This document shows positions 43,667 through 52,748 of a stretch of DNA of 64,000 bases, piece by piece. The position numbers were made by a program, and so were the translations under genes. The first letter of the stretch is position 1, and the number at the start of each line of letters is the position of its first letter. The notes below the pieces were generated by a model that was not told where the DNA came from, searched no databases, and saw nothing but the letters and a program-made list of their open reading frames with translations. Source of the DNA: an uncultured Lachnospiraceae bacterium (GTDB lineage Bacteria > Bacillota > Clostridia > Lachnospirales > Lachnospiraceae); contig CAJTMW010000017.1 in the NCBI GenBank assembly GCA_910577275.1, positions 20,938-84,937 on the forward strand. Reading direction: 5' to 3'.

Positions 43667-44688
43667 CGTTTAAAAGCTTTTTATCAGACCGTTTTGGACG
43701 GATTATTTTACAGGGAATTTTTGTGCTGACAGCCGTTTTGTTTTTGCTGGCAACCGGAACTGACCCCGGCGTGGCCGGGCTTTTGCTGATTGCGGTTTTC
43801 GTGTGCTTCGGGCTGACGCTGACTTACGACTACAGGAAAAGCAGTAAGCGTTTCAAGGAGCTGAACGCCGTCATGGAGGGGCTGAATGAAAAATATCTGT
43901 TTGCGGAATGCGCGCCGCCTTCAAAGGATGCCAGTGAACAGGCGCTTTTTGCCCTTTTCCGCCGCAGCGGAAAGTCCATGGTTGAGGCGGTTTCGGAGGC
44001 GCAGGCCGCCGGGAGGGAATACCGGGAATATGTGGAAAGCTGGGTGCATGAGATAAAAACGCCAATTACCGCTGCCGCTCTGATATGCAGGAATATCAGC
44101 GGAGAGTCCAGAGATAAGCTGCTTCGTGAGCTCGGACAGATTGAAGCCCATGTAGAGAGGGCTCTTTTTTATGCCCGTGCGGAAAGCCCGGAAAAAGACT
44201 GTATTATCAGACAGTGCAGCCTTAACCGGATTGTGTCGGAGGCCGTCAAAAACCACCAGAGCCTTTTAATCGGGCAGGGAATGCGCATAGAAACGGAAGG
44301 GCCTGGAAGCGGAGAGGACGGTCTTATGGTTTACACGGACGCCAAATGGGCAGCTTTCATTATAGGACAGATACTGCAGAACGCCGCCCGCTATCACGGA
44401 GACGAGCCGGTAATTACCCTGACCGCAAAGACGCTGGGAAAACAGACCCGGCTTTCCATAAAGGACAATGGAATCGGGATTCCGGCTCACGAGCTTCCAA
44501 GAGTCTTCGACAGAGGCTTTACCGGAAAAAACGGCCGCACCCGGGGCGGCTCCACCGGCATGGGACTCTACCTTTGCCGCAAACTGTCCGCTTTTTTGCA
44601 GATAGATTTCAATATCACATCTACAGAAGGAGCGGGGACGGAAGTGAGCCTGACCTTTCCGGCAAAAGAAAACCTTACAAAACTGTAA
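43663..44688 (+). CDS. BceS-like intramembrane-sensing histidine kinase
   Basis: Kinase of 341 residues. Two close transmembrane helices at about 12-55 with almost no extracellular loop are the hallmark of intramembrane-sensing kinases, which sense through their partner BceB-type transporter. The phosphorylation box reads WVHEIKTPIT, and the HATPase domain has DNGIGIP and GSTGMGLYLC. It is co-translated with the regulator by a 4 bp overlap. The ABC pair starts about 100 bp later, where a BceR-controlled promoter is expected. Confidence 0.92.
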   Translation: MTFKSFLSDRFGRIILQGIFVLTAVLFLLATGTDPGVAGLLLIAVFVCFGLTLTYDYRKSSKRFKELNAVMEGLNEKYLFAECAPPSKDASEQALFALFRRSGKSMVEAVSEAQAAGREYREYVESWVHEIKTPITAAALICRNISGESRDKLLRELGQIEAHVERALFYARAESPEKDCIIRQCSLNRIVSEAVKNHQSLLIGQGMRIETEGPGSGEDGLMVYTDAKWAAFIIGQILQNAARYHGDEPVITLTAKTLGKQTRLSIKDNGIGIPAHELPRVFDRGFTGKNGRTRGGSTGMGLYLCRKLSAFLQIDFNITSTEGAGTEVSLTFPAKENLTKL

Positions 44689-44789
44689 GAAAAATCAATA
44701 TCAGTTCGCTACAACAGACGCCGCTTATTGTGTATCCTGATTTCATAAAACAAGCCGCGCAGATGCGGAACTGGAATCGAGGTTTTAAT

Positions 44790-45548
44790 ATGTTACAGGT
44801 ACAAAATATCGAAAAGTATTACGGAAGCCGGAACAACGTCACCAAGGCTCTTGACAGAGTCAGCTTTGACGTGGCGGACGGAGAATTTATGGCGGTGATG
44901 GGCGCTTCGGGAAGCGGAAAAACCACGCTGCTTAACTGCATTTCCACCATCGACACGGTGAGCGCCGGAAATATTTTTCTTGACGGGGAAAATATTGCGG
45001 AGCTGCCCGCGGGAGAGCTGGCACGCTTCCGAAGGGAGCGTCTGGGGTTTGTATTTCAGGATTTTAACCTGTTGGATACGCTGACCGTTGAGGAAAATAT
45101 CGGGCTTGCCCTTTCCTTAAATTACCACGACGCCGGAAAGGTGCAAAAGCAGGTGAAGGCAGTGGCGGGGCAGCTCGGCATCACGGATATTCTTGGGAAA
45201 TTCCCCTATCAGATATCCGGGGGACAAAAGCAGCGGGCGGCCTGCGCAAGGGCAATAGTGGCAGGACAGTCATTGATTCTGGCAGACGAGCCCACGGGCG
45301 CGCTGGATTCCAAAGCCTCCAAAAATCTTCTGGAAATTATGACGCAGATGAATCGGGAAACGGACGCCACAATTATTATGGTCACCCACGACGCATACAG
45401 CGCCAGCTACGCCTCGCGGGTGTTGTTTTTGAAGGACGGGCGCGTTTTTAACGAGCTGATAAAAGGGGAGCGTCCCCGGCCGGTTTTTTACCATGAAATA
45501 CTGGATGTGCTGGCTCTATTGGGAGGTGATATCAGTGACGTTATCTGA
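44790..45548 (+). CDS. BceA-like ABC transporter ATPase
   Basis: ATP-binding subunit of 252 residues. It has the Walker A motif GASGSGKTTL, Q-loop FQDFNLLD, signature SGGQKQR, Walker B ILADEP and the H-loop VTHDA, all intact. The start is ATG 44790 (MLQVQNIEKYYG), although its ribosome site is weak. The frame is open further upstream only as an overlap of the kinase gene. It overlaps the permease gene by 14 bp. With the permease it should remove or detoxify cell-wall-targeting peptides such as bacitracin or lantibiotics. Confidence 0.93.
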   Translation: MLQVQNIEKYYGSRNNVTKALDRVSFDVADGEFMAVMGASGSGKTTLLNCISTIDTVSAGNIFLDGENIAELPAGELARFRRERLGFVFQDFNLLDTLTVEENIGLALSLNYHDAGKVQKQVKAVAGQLGITDILGKFPYQISGGQKQRAACARAIVAGQSLILADEPTGALDSKASKNLLEIMTQMNRETDATIIMVTHDAYSASYASRVLFLKDGRVFNELIKGERPRPVFYHEILDVLALLGGDISDVI

Positions 45549-47463
45549 GCTGTCCTTACGAAACGCCAGACGTCAGGCGGGAGACTATCTGGTTTATTTT
45601 GTCACAATGATTATGGCGGTGGCGTTGATGTACGCTTTTAACGGCCTGATTTTTTCCAGGGAGCTGCTTACCCTGTGCAGGCAGATGGAGGCGCTTCCCA
45701 TAACAATTGTTCTGGCGAGCATTGTGATAGTCTGCATTATCGCCTGGCTGGTGCAGTACACCACCGGATTTATGTTTGCAAGACGGAGCCGGGAGTTCGG
45801 AACCTACGTGCTGATTGGACTTGAAAACAATCAGGTGGCAAGGCTGTTTTTTCTGGAAAATCTGGCGGTGGGAGCCGCCTCCCTTTTGCTTGGGATTCTT
45901 TCGGGAAATCTGATTTATCAGGCATTACGGGCTATGATACTGGCGATGTTCGGCATGAGATATTACTTTTCATTCGCCTTTTCCCTGAGAGCGGCGGCGC
46001 TTACGCTGTTTTATTTTCTGCTTATCTATCTGCTTGCCCAGCAAAAAATCCGTAAGCGAATCCGAAAAATGAAGATTTATGATTTGATTTATTTTGAACG
46101 GAAAAATGAGGAGGAGATGATTTCAAAAAGCAAAAACCGCAGGCGGATTTTTTCCGTATCCATTGTGCTGGGAATAGCGGGAACGCTGCTTCTTACGACA
46201 AGGAATTTGCCGCTTGGCATTATCGGCGCGGCGTGCGTTATCGTATTTTTGTACGGCTTTTTCGCCAGCTTTTCCTCCGGTGTTCCCGCCTTTTTTGATA
46301 AACGCCCGCATAAAAAGTATCAGGGACAGAACCTGATGGTTTTCAGAACTCTGTCGGCCAAGCTGGCGACCATGGGGGTAGTGATGGCGACGATTGCGCT
46401 TCTTTTTACTGCCGTGCAGATTTCACAGGGAACGGGGCTGATAATTAAGGGGATATTAGATAACCGTGCAAGGCAGTCAAATTGCTTTGATATTTTCATC
46501 GCTGTCGGGGAAAAAGGACGGAACGTTGACGATTACAGAGAATACATTGAAAAAAATATTCCCCTTGCGGTATCCCACAATTATTTCGTCTATCAGGGTG
46601 ACAATATGCAGATGACGGATTATGTGGAGGAAAATGCGGACTATTACCGTAATTATGATTATGATATTGTGATGAAGTACAGCGATTACGCCATTCTCCG
46701 CAAGATGCTGGGCTATTCGGAGGTTTCTCTTAGCCCGGGAAAATATCTGATTCACTGTCAGCCCTATTTAAAGAAGCTGCTGGAGGATTATGGAGAGGCG
46801 GTCACAGTGGGAGGAAATACCTTCTATCCGGGCGGCGTCTGGTCGGAGGATTTCAACCAGTACGCATGGGAGGGCAACGGCAGGGGATTCCTTTTGATTG
46901 TGCCCGATGAAGCGGTGGAAAATCGTCCTGTGGTGCACACAATGTATGCGGCTATGACCAGGGAGGCGGTGAGCGAGGCGCAGGCGGAGGCGCTTGATGC
47001 GATGAACGACCATGAAGAATACGATACGCTGTATATAAAGACGCAAATCGAAAGGGAAACCGCCGCCAACACCGCCGCCATGGTTTTTCCCCTCTGTTAT
47101 CTGGCGCTGATACTCACAATGACGGCGGCTGCCATACTGACAATTCAACAGCTTTCCGAGGCGGCGCATTACCGCAGCCAGTTTGTACTGCTCCGCAAGC
47201 TGGGAATGGACCGCGCCAGAATGGAGAAGGTATTGCGGCGGCAGTTTGCAATCTATTACGCAATGCCCGCAATTCCCCCGTTATTTGTCAGCATTCCGTT
47301 TATCCTGGCTTTGGGAGGAAACGTGGAGCCGGGCGTTATGGTGGGAAGCAGCCGCCCGGTTGTGATACTGGGCATTACGCTGGGGCTGTTTTTCCTGATA
47401 TATTTTATTTATATTGCGATGGCCTATGGCAGTATGAGGAGGAATGTGCTGCCGGCGGAGTGA
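45535..47463 (+). CDS. BceB-like FtsX-family permease
   Basis: Permease of about 642 residues. It has an N-terminal helix, two blocks of FtsX-type helices and, between helices 7 and 8, a large extracellular domain of about 200 residues (roughly 330-530), which is the diagnostic feature of BceB transporters and their ligand-binding region. The start is GTG 45535 with GGGAGGTGAT just before it; an upstream ATG at 45493 has no ribosome site. The module order regulator, kinase, ATPase, permease is complete and all four genes look intact. Confidence 0.92.
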   Translation: MTLSELSLRNARRQAGDYLVYFVTMIMAVALMYAFNGLIFSRELLTLCRQMEALPITIVLASIVIVCIIAWLVQYTTGFMFARRSREFGTYVLIGLENNQVARLFFLENLAVGAASLLLGILSGNLIYQALRAMILAMFGMRYYFSFAFSLRAAALTLFYFLLIYLLAQQKIRKRIRKMKIYDLIYFERKNEEEMISKSKNRRRIFSVSIVLGIAGTLLLTTRNLPLGIIGAACVIVFLYGFFASFSSGVPAFFDKRPHKKYQGQNLMVFRTLSAKLATMGVVMATIALLFTAVQISQGTGLIIKGILDNRARQSNCFDIFIAVGEKGRNVDDYREYIEKNIPLAVSHNYFVYQGDNMQMTDYVEENADYYRNYDYDIVMKYSDYAILRKMLGYSEVSLSPGKYLIHCQPYLKKLLEDYGEAVTVGGNTFYPGGVWSEDFNQYAWEGNGRGFLLIVPDEAVENRPVVHTMYAAMTREAVSEAQAEALDAMNDHEEYDTLYIKTQIERETAANTAAMVFPLCYLALILTMTAAAILTIQQLSEAAHYRSQFVLLRKLGMDRARMEKVLRRQFAIYYAMPAIPPLFVSIPFILALGGNVEPGVMVGSSRPVVILGITLGLFFLIYFIYIAMAYGSMRRNVLPAE

Positions 47464-47577
47464 AAACAGCTTGTGTTAAGATGAAAATAAGGGTAGAATG
47501 TAACCAGAGGATTAACTATGATTTTCAGATAAACTAGCATAAAAAGAAATTTTAATCTGATAAAGCGGAGGAATAAA

Positions 47578-48522
47578 GTGGCGAGAACCGTTGCGATTGG
47601 TCATCAGGATTTTAAACAGGTAATTGAAAATAATTATTTTTACATCGATAAGACGGATTTCATCAGAAAATGGTGGGAAAACGGGGATGCCGTGACGCTC
47701 ATCACCAGACCACGCCGGTTCGGGAAAACTCTGAATATTAGCATGCTGGATTATTTCTTTTCGGTAAAGCATAAGGAGGAAGGAAAAATTTTCGAAGGGC
47801 TTTCCGTCTGGCAGGAGGAGAAATACCGCGCTCTGCAGGGTACGTATCCGGTTATCAGCCTTTCTTTTGCAAATGTAAAGGAAACCGGTTATTAGGACGC
47901 CAGAAAAACCATATGCCAGCTGCTTACGAATCTGTACGTGGACAATGCGTTTCTGCTTGAAAGCGACGTCCTTAAGGAGAGGGACAGGGAGTTTTTTCAG
48001 CAGATATCACCGGATATGGACAATACCCATGCTGCGCTGGCAATCTATCATCTGTCAAAATATTTAAGTTTATATTACGGGAAAAAGGTTATCATTCTTC
48101 TGCCAGCTGAATTACAGAACCGGCGCCATCTGGAGCCTTTTATTTGCCAGCGGCTATCTTAAGGTGGAAAGTTTTGAGATTAAAGAAGGAAAAACGATAT
48201 GCGACCTTAAGCTGACGAACCGGGAAGTGCGGGTAATGTTTGAACAGATGATTGAGGACTGGTTTTTGGAGTATACTTATGCCTATAGCGTGCTTCCGTC
48301 TATCTGTTGGAGCCTAAGGAGCCGGAGCTTGATGCCTTTATAATTGAATTTAAGGTATTTAATCCCAGAAAGGACAAAAGCCTTGAGGATACCGTAGAGG
48401 CTGCGCTAATCCAGATTGAGGAAAAGCAGTACGAGACGGAGCTTGTGAAAAAGGGGATTCCGGCGGAGAAAATAAGGAAATACGGCTTTGCCTTTGAGGG
48501 GAAAAATGTACTGATTGGATAG
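47578..48522 (+). pseudogene. decayed AAA-ATPase/PD-(D/E)XK family gene
   Basis: Remnant of the widespread protein family with an N-terminal AAA-ATPase-like and a C-terminal PD-(D/E)XK nuclease-like domain. It begins at GTG 47578 with GGAGG (VAIGHQDFKQVIENNYFYID, TRPRRFGKTLNISML with the Walker A-like region). It is broken by TAG at 47893-47895. After KKVIILL at about 48100 a large internal part is missing and the frame shifts. Another shift follows near 48300, before the nuclease-like end (ELDAFIIEFKVFN, EKIRKYGFAFEGKNVLIG). At least three separate lesions show it is not functional. Such genes are often multicopy and mobile-element-like. Confidence 0.88.
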
Positions 48523-48597
48523 AAGAAAACTGAATATTATTAATCCAAAGTTTGCGAGGGAACTGAAAAAGTTGAAAAAGGTAAGACCTGACCTCTT

Positions 48598-48627
48598 GAC
48601 CTGTCGGCTAATACCGGCGTAGGGAAG
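48598..48627 (+). promoter_or_regulatory. truncated THI-box (TPP riboswitch) remnant
   Basis: The segment GACCTG...CTAATACCGGCGTAGGGAAG matches the 3' half of the thiamine-pyrophosphate riboswitch (canonical CCTGA..GG.TAATACC.GCGTAGGGA). The helix between CCTG and TAATA is two bases short. The 5' half, with its GCTGAGA and ACCC segments, is not present: directly upstream is the end of the AAA-ATPase pseudogene. Position before thiD and thiE and before a terminator supports the reading. A TPP response is probably lost. Confidence 0.55.
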
Positions 48628-48690
48628 CAATTTCTTACGCCATAACCATGCACAAAATGAGACGACGACAATGCAGACACGGTGTTTGAA

Positions 48691-48722
48691 AGAGCTTCTG
48701 ATTAATTTCAGGGGCTCTTTTT
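48691..48722 (+). terminator. intrinsic terminator in the thiDE leader
   Basis: AGAGC-CTGA (48691-48701) pairs with TCAG-GCTCT (48708-48718) around a TTAATT loop, with a TT/GG mismatch in the stem and a TTTT tract after it. It lies between the THI-box remnant and thiD and would have been the expression platform of the riboswitch. Confidence 0.75.
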
Positions 48723-48735
48723 GCGCGAGTAATGA

Positions 48736-48767
48736 GTCAGGCGCGGGTGCTGGCACCCGCATCTGAC
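48736..48767 (+). repeat. long near-perfect palindrome upstream of thiD
   Basis: GTCAG-GC-GCGGGTGC-TG-GCACCCGC-AT-CTGAC: the inner 8 pairs and outer 5 pairs are exact. It has no following T-run. It may be a protein site, a mobile palindromic element or an RNA hairpin in the thiDE leader. Confidence 0.5.
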
Positions 48768-48800
48768 AGACAAATAAAAAAGAAAGCGAGGTATTTATCT

Positions 48801-49625
48801 ATGAAAAAAGTTTTAACGATTGCAGGCTCCGACTGCAGCGGCGGTGCGGGAATCCAGGCGGATTTAAAGACCTTTGCCGCCCACGGCGTGTTTGGAATGA
48901 GCGTGATTGTCTCTGTCGTGGCTGAAAACACCAGCCGGGTAATCGGTATTCAAAATGTCACAGCAGACATGATTGCCAAACAGGTGGACGCTGTTTTTGA
49001 GGACATCGGGGCGGACGCCGTCAAAATCGGTATGCTGTCTGTACCGGAAAGTATGGAGGCTGTTGCTGCCAAAATCAGACAATACAGGCCGCGAATCGTA
49101 GTGACAGACCCGGTCATGTACGCCAAGGGAGGCTGTCCGCTTATGGAGGAAAACGCAACTGACACGTTTATAAAAACGGTGCTGCCGGTTTCCGATATTC
49201 TGACGCCTAACATTCCTGAGGCGGAAAAAATATCCGGCATGAAAATTGCTTCCGTTAAAGATATGGAAAATGCCGCACGTAAAATATGCAGTATGGGATG
49301 CCGGGATGTTGTGGTAAAGGGTGGACACGCAGAAGGGAGCGCGCTGGATGTGCTGTACGACGGAAAGGAATTTTTTTACTATGACACGGAAAGGATTGAC
49401 ACAAAGAATACCCACGGTACAGGCTGTACCTTTTCGTCGGCAATTGCCGCACAGATGGCAAAGGGAAAGAACATACACGAGGCGGTAGGAGAGGCAAAAA
49501 ATTACGTAACCATGGCGATTAAGCATTCCCTTTCCATTGGAAAGGGGAACGGTCCCACCCATCACTTTTATGAGCTGTACCGGTCGGGACTTTGTGAAAA
49601 GGATGAAGGGAGGAATGACGGATGA
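48801..49625 (+). CDS. thiD: hydroxymethylpyrimidine (phosphate) kinase ThiD
   Basis: Kinase of 274 residues in thiamine synthesis that phosphorylates HMP and HMP-phosphate to HMP-pyrophosphate. The start MKKVLTIAGSDCSGGAGIQA is the family signature. The C-terminal anion-hole and catalytic region reads NTHGTGCTFSSAIAA. The chosen ATG 48801 gives the normal protein start; the ribosome site GCGAGG is moderate. It overlaps thiE by 4 bp, so the two thiamine steps are co-translated. Leader features (THI-box remnant and terminator) suggest former control by thiamine pyrophosphate. Confidence 0.95.
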   Translation: MKKVLTIAGSDCSGGAGIQADLKTFAAHGVFGMSVIVSVVAENTSRVIGIQNVTADMIAKQVDAVFEDIGADAVKIGMLSVPESMEAVAAKIRQYRPRIVVTDPVMYAKGGCPLMEENATDTFIKTVLPVSDILTPNIPEAEKISGMKIASVKDMENAARKICSMGCRDVVVKGGHAEGSALDVLYDGKEFFYYDTERIDTKNTHGTGCTFSSAIAAQMAKGKNIHEAVGEAKNYVTMAIKHSLSIGKGNGPTHHFYELYRSGLCEKDEGRNDG

Positions 49626-50320
49626 AAGCTGATTATTCTCTGTATCTGGTGACTGACCGTGCAAATATATGCGGCGATGCAGAAATGAAAGTAGCGGAAA
49701 ATATCACAAACGACTTCGGGAAAACAACACCGGCAAACTCCCGGCTGCTGTGCAGCGCAGTTGAAAATGCTATACTTGGCGGCTGTACCATGGTGCAGCT
49801 TCGTGAAAAAAATATCTCGTCAAAAGAATTTTATTATCTGGCGGAGAAAGTGAAGCGGGTGACAGACAAGTACCGTGTTCCGTTGATTATCAACGACAGA
49901 ATTGATATTGCTCTGTCAGTGGAAGCGGCGGGAGTGCATATCGGACAAAAGGATATTCCGGTTCCTGCGGCAAGAAAAGTGATTGGAAAAAATATGCTGC
50001 TTGGCGTATCTGCGGTTTCCGTCTGTGAGGCTGTCAGGGCATGGAAAGACGGGGCCGATTATCTGGGCGTTGGCGCAATGTTTCCCACGAAAACAAAAAG
50101 CGATGCCAGGCGTGTGACGATAGAGGAACTTGAGAAAATCAGGAAAGCCGTTCCCCTGCCGATTGTGGCAATCGGCGGCATTGACAGAGAAAACGCAGGG
50201 GAGTTTATGGCTCTTGGGATAGACGGTGTGGCGGTTGTTTCCGCTATTTTATCACAGCCGGATATACGGAAAGCCGCGGCAGAACTGCGGAAGCTTGTGA
50301 TGAGGAAAGGGCTCTCATAA
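49622..50320 (+). CDS. thiE: thiamine-phosphate synthase ThiE
   Basis: TIM-barrel enzyme of 232 residues that joins HMP-pyrophosphate and thiazole phosphate to thiamine phosphate. Family motifs are MVQLREKNISS near 58, PLIINDRIDIALSVEAAGVH near 90-108, LGVGAMFPTKTKSDA near 142 and VAIGGIDRENA near 182. About 35 extra N-terminal residues carry NICGDAEMKVAENITNDFG, longer than usual. It overlaps thiD by 4 bp. No thiazole-branch genes are nearby, so the thiazole part may come from salvage or from elsewhere in the genome. Confidence 0.95.
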   Translation: MKADYSLYLVTDRANICGDAEMKVAENITNDFGKTTPANSRLLCSAVENAILGGCTMVQLREKNISSKEFYYLAEKVKRVTDKYRVPLIINDRIDIALSVEAAGVHIGQKDIPVPAARKVIGKNMLLGVSAVSVCEAVRAWKDGADYLGVGAMFPTKTKSDARRVTIEELEKIRKAVPLPIVAIGGIDRENAGEFMALGIDGVAVVSAILSQPDIRKAAAELRKLVMRKGLS

Positions 50321-50348
50321 AAATAGCGCAAAGTCCTGTTTAAAGTTG

Positions 50349-50846
50349 TTACTTTGTGGAGGGGCGTCTCATCCGCTGATAGGCAATCCGGGGCGTACCG
50401 TCCTCCACATGGATGACGCCGCATTTGTGAAAACCCTCCTTTTCAAGAAGATGCTGCATGATGACATTGTCACTGTGCGTATCGATTCGAATGTTGGGAA
50501 GGAGGGATTCGCAATAATCAAGGCACTCGTGCAATATGCCTCCGACAATGCCGCCGGAGGCTGCCCGATGTATCGTGCCGTAAGGCAGATCGTTAATCCA
50601 TGCCCCGTTTATTTCCCGATAGGTTGGTTCTTCCCCGGCAATAAATGCAAATACGCCGGCGGCTTTGCCATTTGCTTCAATTAAATATAAATTTTTCTTT
50701 TCGATGTCTGAGACCAGAATTTCGGCAGCCGGGTGGCTGCTGCCCCATTGCGTGGGATTCCCGTTCAGGACCATCTGATTTCGGGCATAGGCATAAATCT
50801 CCAGAATAGCAGGAAGGTCTTTCATTTCTGCAGGTTTGACGGTCAT
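50349..50846 (-). CDS. GNAT-family N-acetyltransferase
   Basis: Acetyltransferase-like protein of 165 residues with a single GNAT fold: an N-terminal VKPAEMKDLPAILEIYAYAR helix-strand, the central IEANGKAAGVFAFIAGEE strands, and an acetyl-CoA region around ASGGIVGGILHECLDYCE. The usual Q/RxxGxG/A loop is altered (RAASGGIVGG). It overlaps the DUF2461-like gene upstream by 4 bp, so they form a two-gene operon. The acceptor molecule is unknown. It converges on thiE. Confidence 0.85.
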   Translation of the reverse strand: MTVKPAEMKDLPAILEIYAYARNQMVLNGNPTQWGSSHPAAEILVSDIEKKNLYLIEANGKAAGVFAFIAGEEPTYREINGAWINDLPYGTIHRAASGGIVGGILHECLDYCESLLPNIRIDTHSDNVIMQHLLEKEGFHKCGVIHVEDGTPRIAYQRMRRPSTK

Positions 50847-51538
50847 TTTTGAAGAGCTCCTTTTAAAAGAAAGTATACATCTGTTGCGCTATCGAAGGAA
50901 GAAAGGATAACGTCCAAAAGCTCCCTTTCAAAAAATTGCGGGTTGAGCTGTTCTTCCATTATAAATGAAATGCGTTTGTGCTCCAGCCACGGCCGCAAAA
51001 CGCTGTTTTCATCCGGGCAGGCAGGCTTTTTATACATTTCTCCGTGAACCTCAAGAAGACCGGCCGCATTGAAAGTTTGAACGATATCGATAGAAGAATT
51101 GCGGTTATCCAGCAGATAATTCCTGATTTTACCCATGCCTCGTGCATCCATATTATAAATATTCAGCCCGTATTTATAGCCGTCCAGCGACGCGTCGAAA
51201 AAGAATCCGGGCGCGTTTTTCCCGTCTGTGCCGGGCAGTTTAAAGCGTATATAACAATATTCCTTTATCGGGGTTTCGCTGCAAAATCGGGCGTCATTAT
51301 ATGCGGAAGAAACGCACCGCCTTTTATTGCTTAATAAATCGCTGTCAAGCCTGCTGAAATAATTGTATAATTCGAAATACAGCTCTTCCAGAGGCTGTTT
51401 GACGCCCTCTAAATAAAGAGGTTCGTTTTCCTTATGCACGGCCCTGGAATTTTCTTTCCTGACAGCTTCATAATATCTGATAGTGATTTCGTTAAATCCC
51501 TGAAACATTTTTCTTACTGCCTCCTGCTCTGACTGCAT
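50843..51538 (-). CDS. DUF2461-family protein
   Basis: Protein of 231 residues of the DUF2461 type. The conserved features are an N-terminal helix, the RRCVSSAYNDARFC segment near 70 that normally contains the R-x-x-R-D-x-R-F-like motif, the GFFFDASLDGYKYGLNIYN strands and a C-terminal helical end. No signal peptide or membrane segment is seen. Function of the family is not established. It is the first gene of a minus-strand pair with a GNAT gene (4 bp overlap). Confidence 0.75.
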   Translation of the reverse strand: MQSEQEAVRKMFQGFNEITIRYYEAVRKENSRAVHKENEPLYLEGVKQPLEELYFELYNYFSRLDSDLLSNKRRCVSSAYNDARFCSETPIKEYCYIRFKLPGTDGKNAPGFFFDASLDGYKYGLNIYNMDARGMGKIRNYLLDNRNSSIDIVQTFNAAGLLEVHGEMYKKPACPDENSVLRPWLEHKRISFIMEEQLNPQFFERELLDVILSSFDSATDVYFLLKGALQK

Positions 51539-51670
51539 AGATTTATTATACTATTTTTTAAATAAGAAATAAATCATGACAAAAGATGTCAGGGTATATA
51601 AGATATATTAAATACATAGCAGACAGCTAACAGAAACTTTTAACACACCGGAAAGACGGAGGTAAGGAAA

Positions 51671-51949
51671 ATGAATGAAAAAATGAACGGGAAATTTTGT
51701 CAGTGCTGCGGGATGCCGATGGGAGATACGGACGAGCTGTACGGAACAAACACCGACGGCAGCAAAAATGAGGAATATTGCCGGTATTGCTTTGAAAACG
51801 GCGAGTTTACCTTTAAGGGGACAATGGAGGAAATGATTGAGGTGTGCGTACCCAATGTGGTTGCAGCCCATCCCGATATGAGCGAAGACGAGGCAAGGAA
51901 AGGTATGCTTGAATGGTTCCCGACGTTAAAAAGGTGGGGAAATAATTGA
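51671..51949 (+). CDS. zinc-ribbon protein (zf-ribbon_2 type)
   Basis: Protein of 92 residues. It carries two Cys pairs in the order FCQCCGMPM and EYCRYCFENGEF, spaced by GTNTDGSKNE, which is the signature of the putative zinc-ribbon family PF12674. The C-terminal half is helical (EEMIEVCVPNVVAAHP). It probably binds one zinc ion; the role of the family is unknown. GGAGGTAAGG precedes the ATG. It is monocistronic and lies just before the CIRCE element of hsp20. Confidence 0.85.
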   Translation: MNEKMNGKFCQCCGMPMGDTDELYGTNTDGSKNEEYCRYCFENGEFTFKGTMEEMIEVCVPNVVAAHPDMSEDEARKGMLEWFPTLKRWGNN

Positions 51950-52047
51950 TAAAAATGTTTAAAAAAGCCAAAGTGCCATCCGAATAAAAATTCACCCCTC
52001 TGGAAATCCTGATTTTATCAATTGTTTATACTTTCTTTATAGAATTG

Positions 52048-52074
52048 TTAGCACTCACTCTTGACGAGTGCTAA
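52048..52074. promoter_or_regulatory. CIRCE element (HrcA operator)
   Basis: TTAGCACTC (52048-52056), nine bases, GAGTGCTAA (52066-52074): a perfect CIRCE inverted repeat. HrcA binds CIRCE and represses heat-shock genes until stress. It overlaps the promoter of the hsp20 gene. The usual partners groEL and dnaK are not in the window, so this is a separate CIRCE-controlled hsp20 unit. Confidence 0.95.
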
Positions 52075-52089
52075 CAATTATGGTATAAC
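52061..52089 (+). promoter_or_regulatory. sigma-A promoter of hsp20, inside CIRCE
   Basis: TTGACG (52061-52066) and TATAAC (52084-52089) are 17 bases apart. The -35 box lies in the spacer and first base of the right CIRCE arm, so HrcA binding would block the polymerase. It gives a leader of about 115 bases before hsp20. Confidence 0.75.
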
Positions 52090-52209
52090 ATTATCAGAAC
52101 AAAGGAAATGAAGCCAATGTTCAGAAACAGGAAACCAGTCAACGACAACAGCATAGCGGTAATTGAAACGGCAATGCTGTCGCATAGAAGATTAAAGGAG
52201 GAATGAATT

Positions 52210-52653
52210 ATGTTGATGCCCAGTATTTTTGGAGAGAATTTATTTGATGACTTTTTTGATGATTTTGCCCGTCCGGCAAGGAACGTTGTGAGATACAACA
52301 CACCGGCAACGAACATTATGAAAACAGATATCAGGGAACACGATACGGGATTTGAGCTTGATATCGACCTTCCCGGATATAAGAAGGAGGACGTGAAGGC
52401 GGAGCTGAAGGACGGATATCTGACCATCAGCGCACAGACTCAGACGGATAATGATGAGAAAGCAGAAAACGGCAAGTATATCCGCCGCGAGCGTTATTAC
52501 GGAACCTGCAGCAGAAGCTTTTACGTAGGCAAGGAAATCACACAGGAAGAAATCAGGGCAAGATTTGAGGATGGGATTTTGAAAGTGTCTGTTCCCAAGA
52601 AACAGGCGAAACCGGCAGTCGAGGAGAGCAAGTATATCCAAATCGAAGGCTGA
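52210..52653 (+). CDS. Hsp20 small heat-shock protein
   Basis: Alpha-crystallin-type chaperone of 147 residues. The crystallin domain runs from about 40 to 135, with GFELDIDLPGYKKEDVKAEL and the family signature FEDGILKVSVPKK. It holds unfolding proteins for refolding. The C-terminal IQIEG tail stands where the I-x-I motif that links subunits is normally found. AAAGGAGG precedes the ATG. Its CIRCE promoter puts it under HrcA. No terminator is visible in the 95 bp between it and the small gene at 52749, so that gene may be read through from here. Confidence 0.93.
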   Translation: MLMPSIFGENLFDDFFDDFARPARNVVRYNTPATNIMKTDIREHDTGFELDIDLPGYKKEDVKAELKDGYLTISAQTQTDNDEKAENGKYIRRERYYGTCSRSFYVGKEITQEEIRARFEDGILKVSVPKKQAKPAVEESKYIQIEG

Positions 52654-52748
52654 GCTACAAGTCCCCCGTCCGTGTAACCGGTATGAGTCTAAAAGTAATT
52701 GACGGCCCAATGGGTTACAGAGGAATTTATTTCAGGAGGATTATAATA

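Noticed and set aside
44346..44789. N-terminal extension of the BceA-like ATPase from 44346.
   Set aside because: The extension is an out-of-frame shadow of the kinase gene; ATPases of this type start at MLQVQNIEKYYG.
16048..47895. Possible recoding of TAG, because two interrupted genes (stops at 16048 and 47893) both break at TAG.
   Set aside because: Many intact genes here end in TAG (MFS at 8081, MazG-like at 8488, GH2 at 36336, MATE 2 at 56641, small copy 1 at 52931), and the second gene has further frameshifts.
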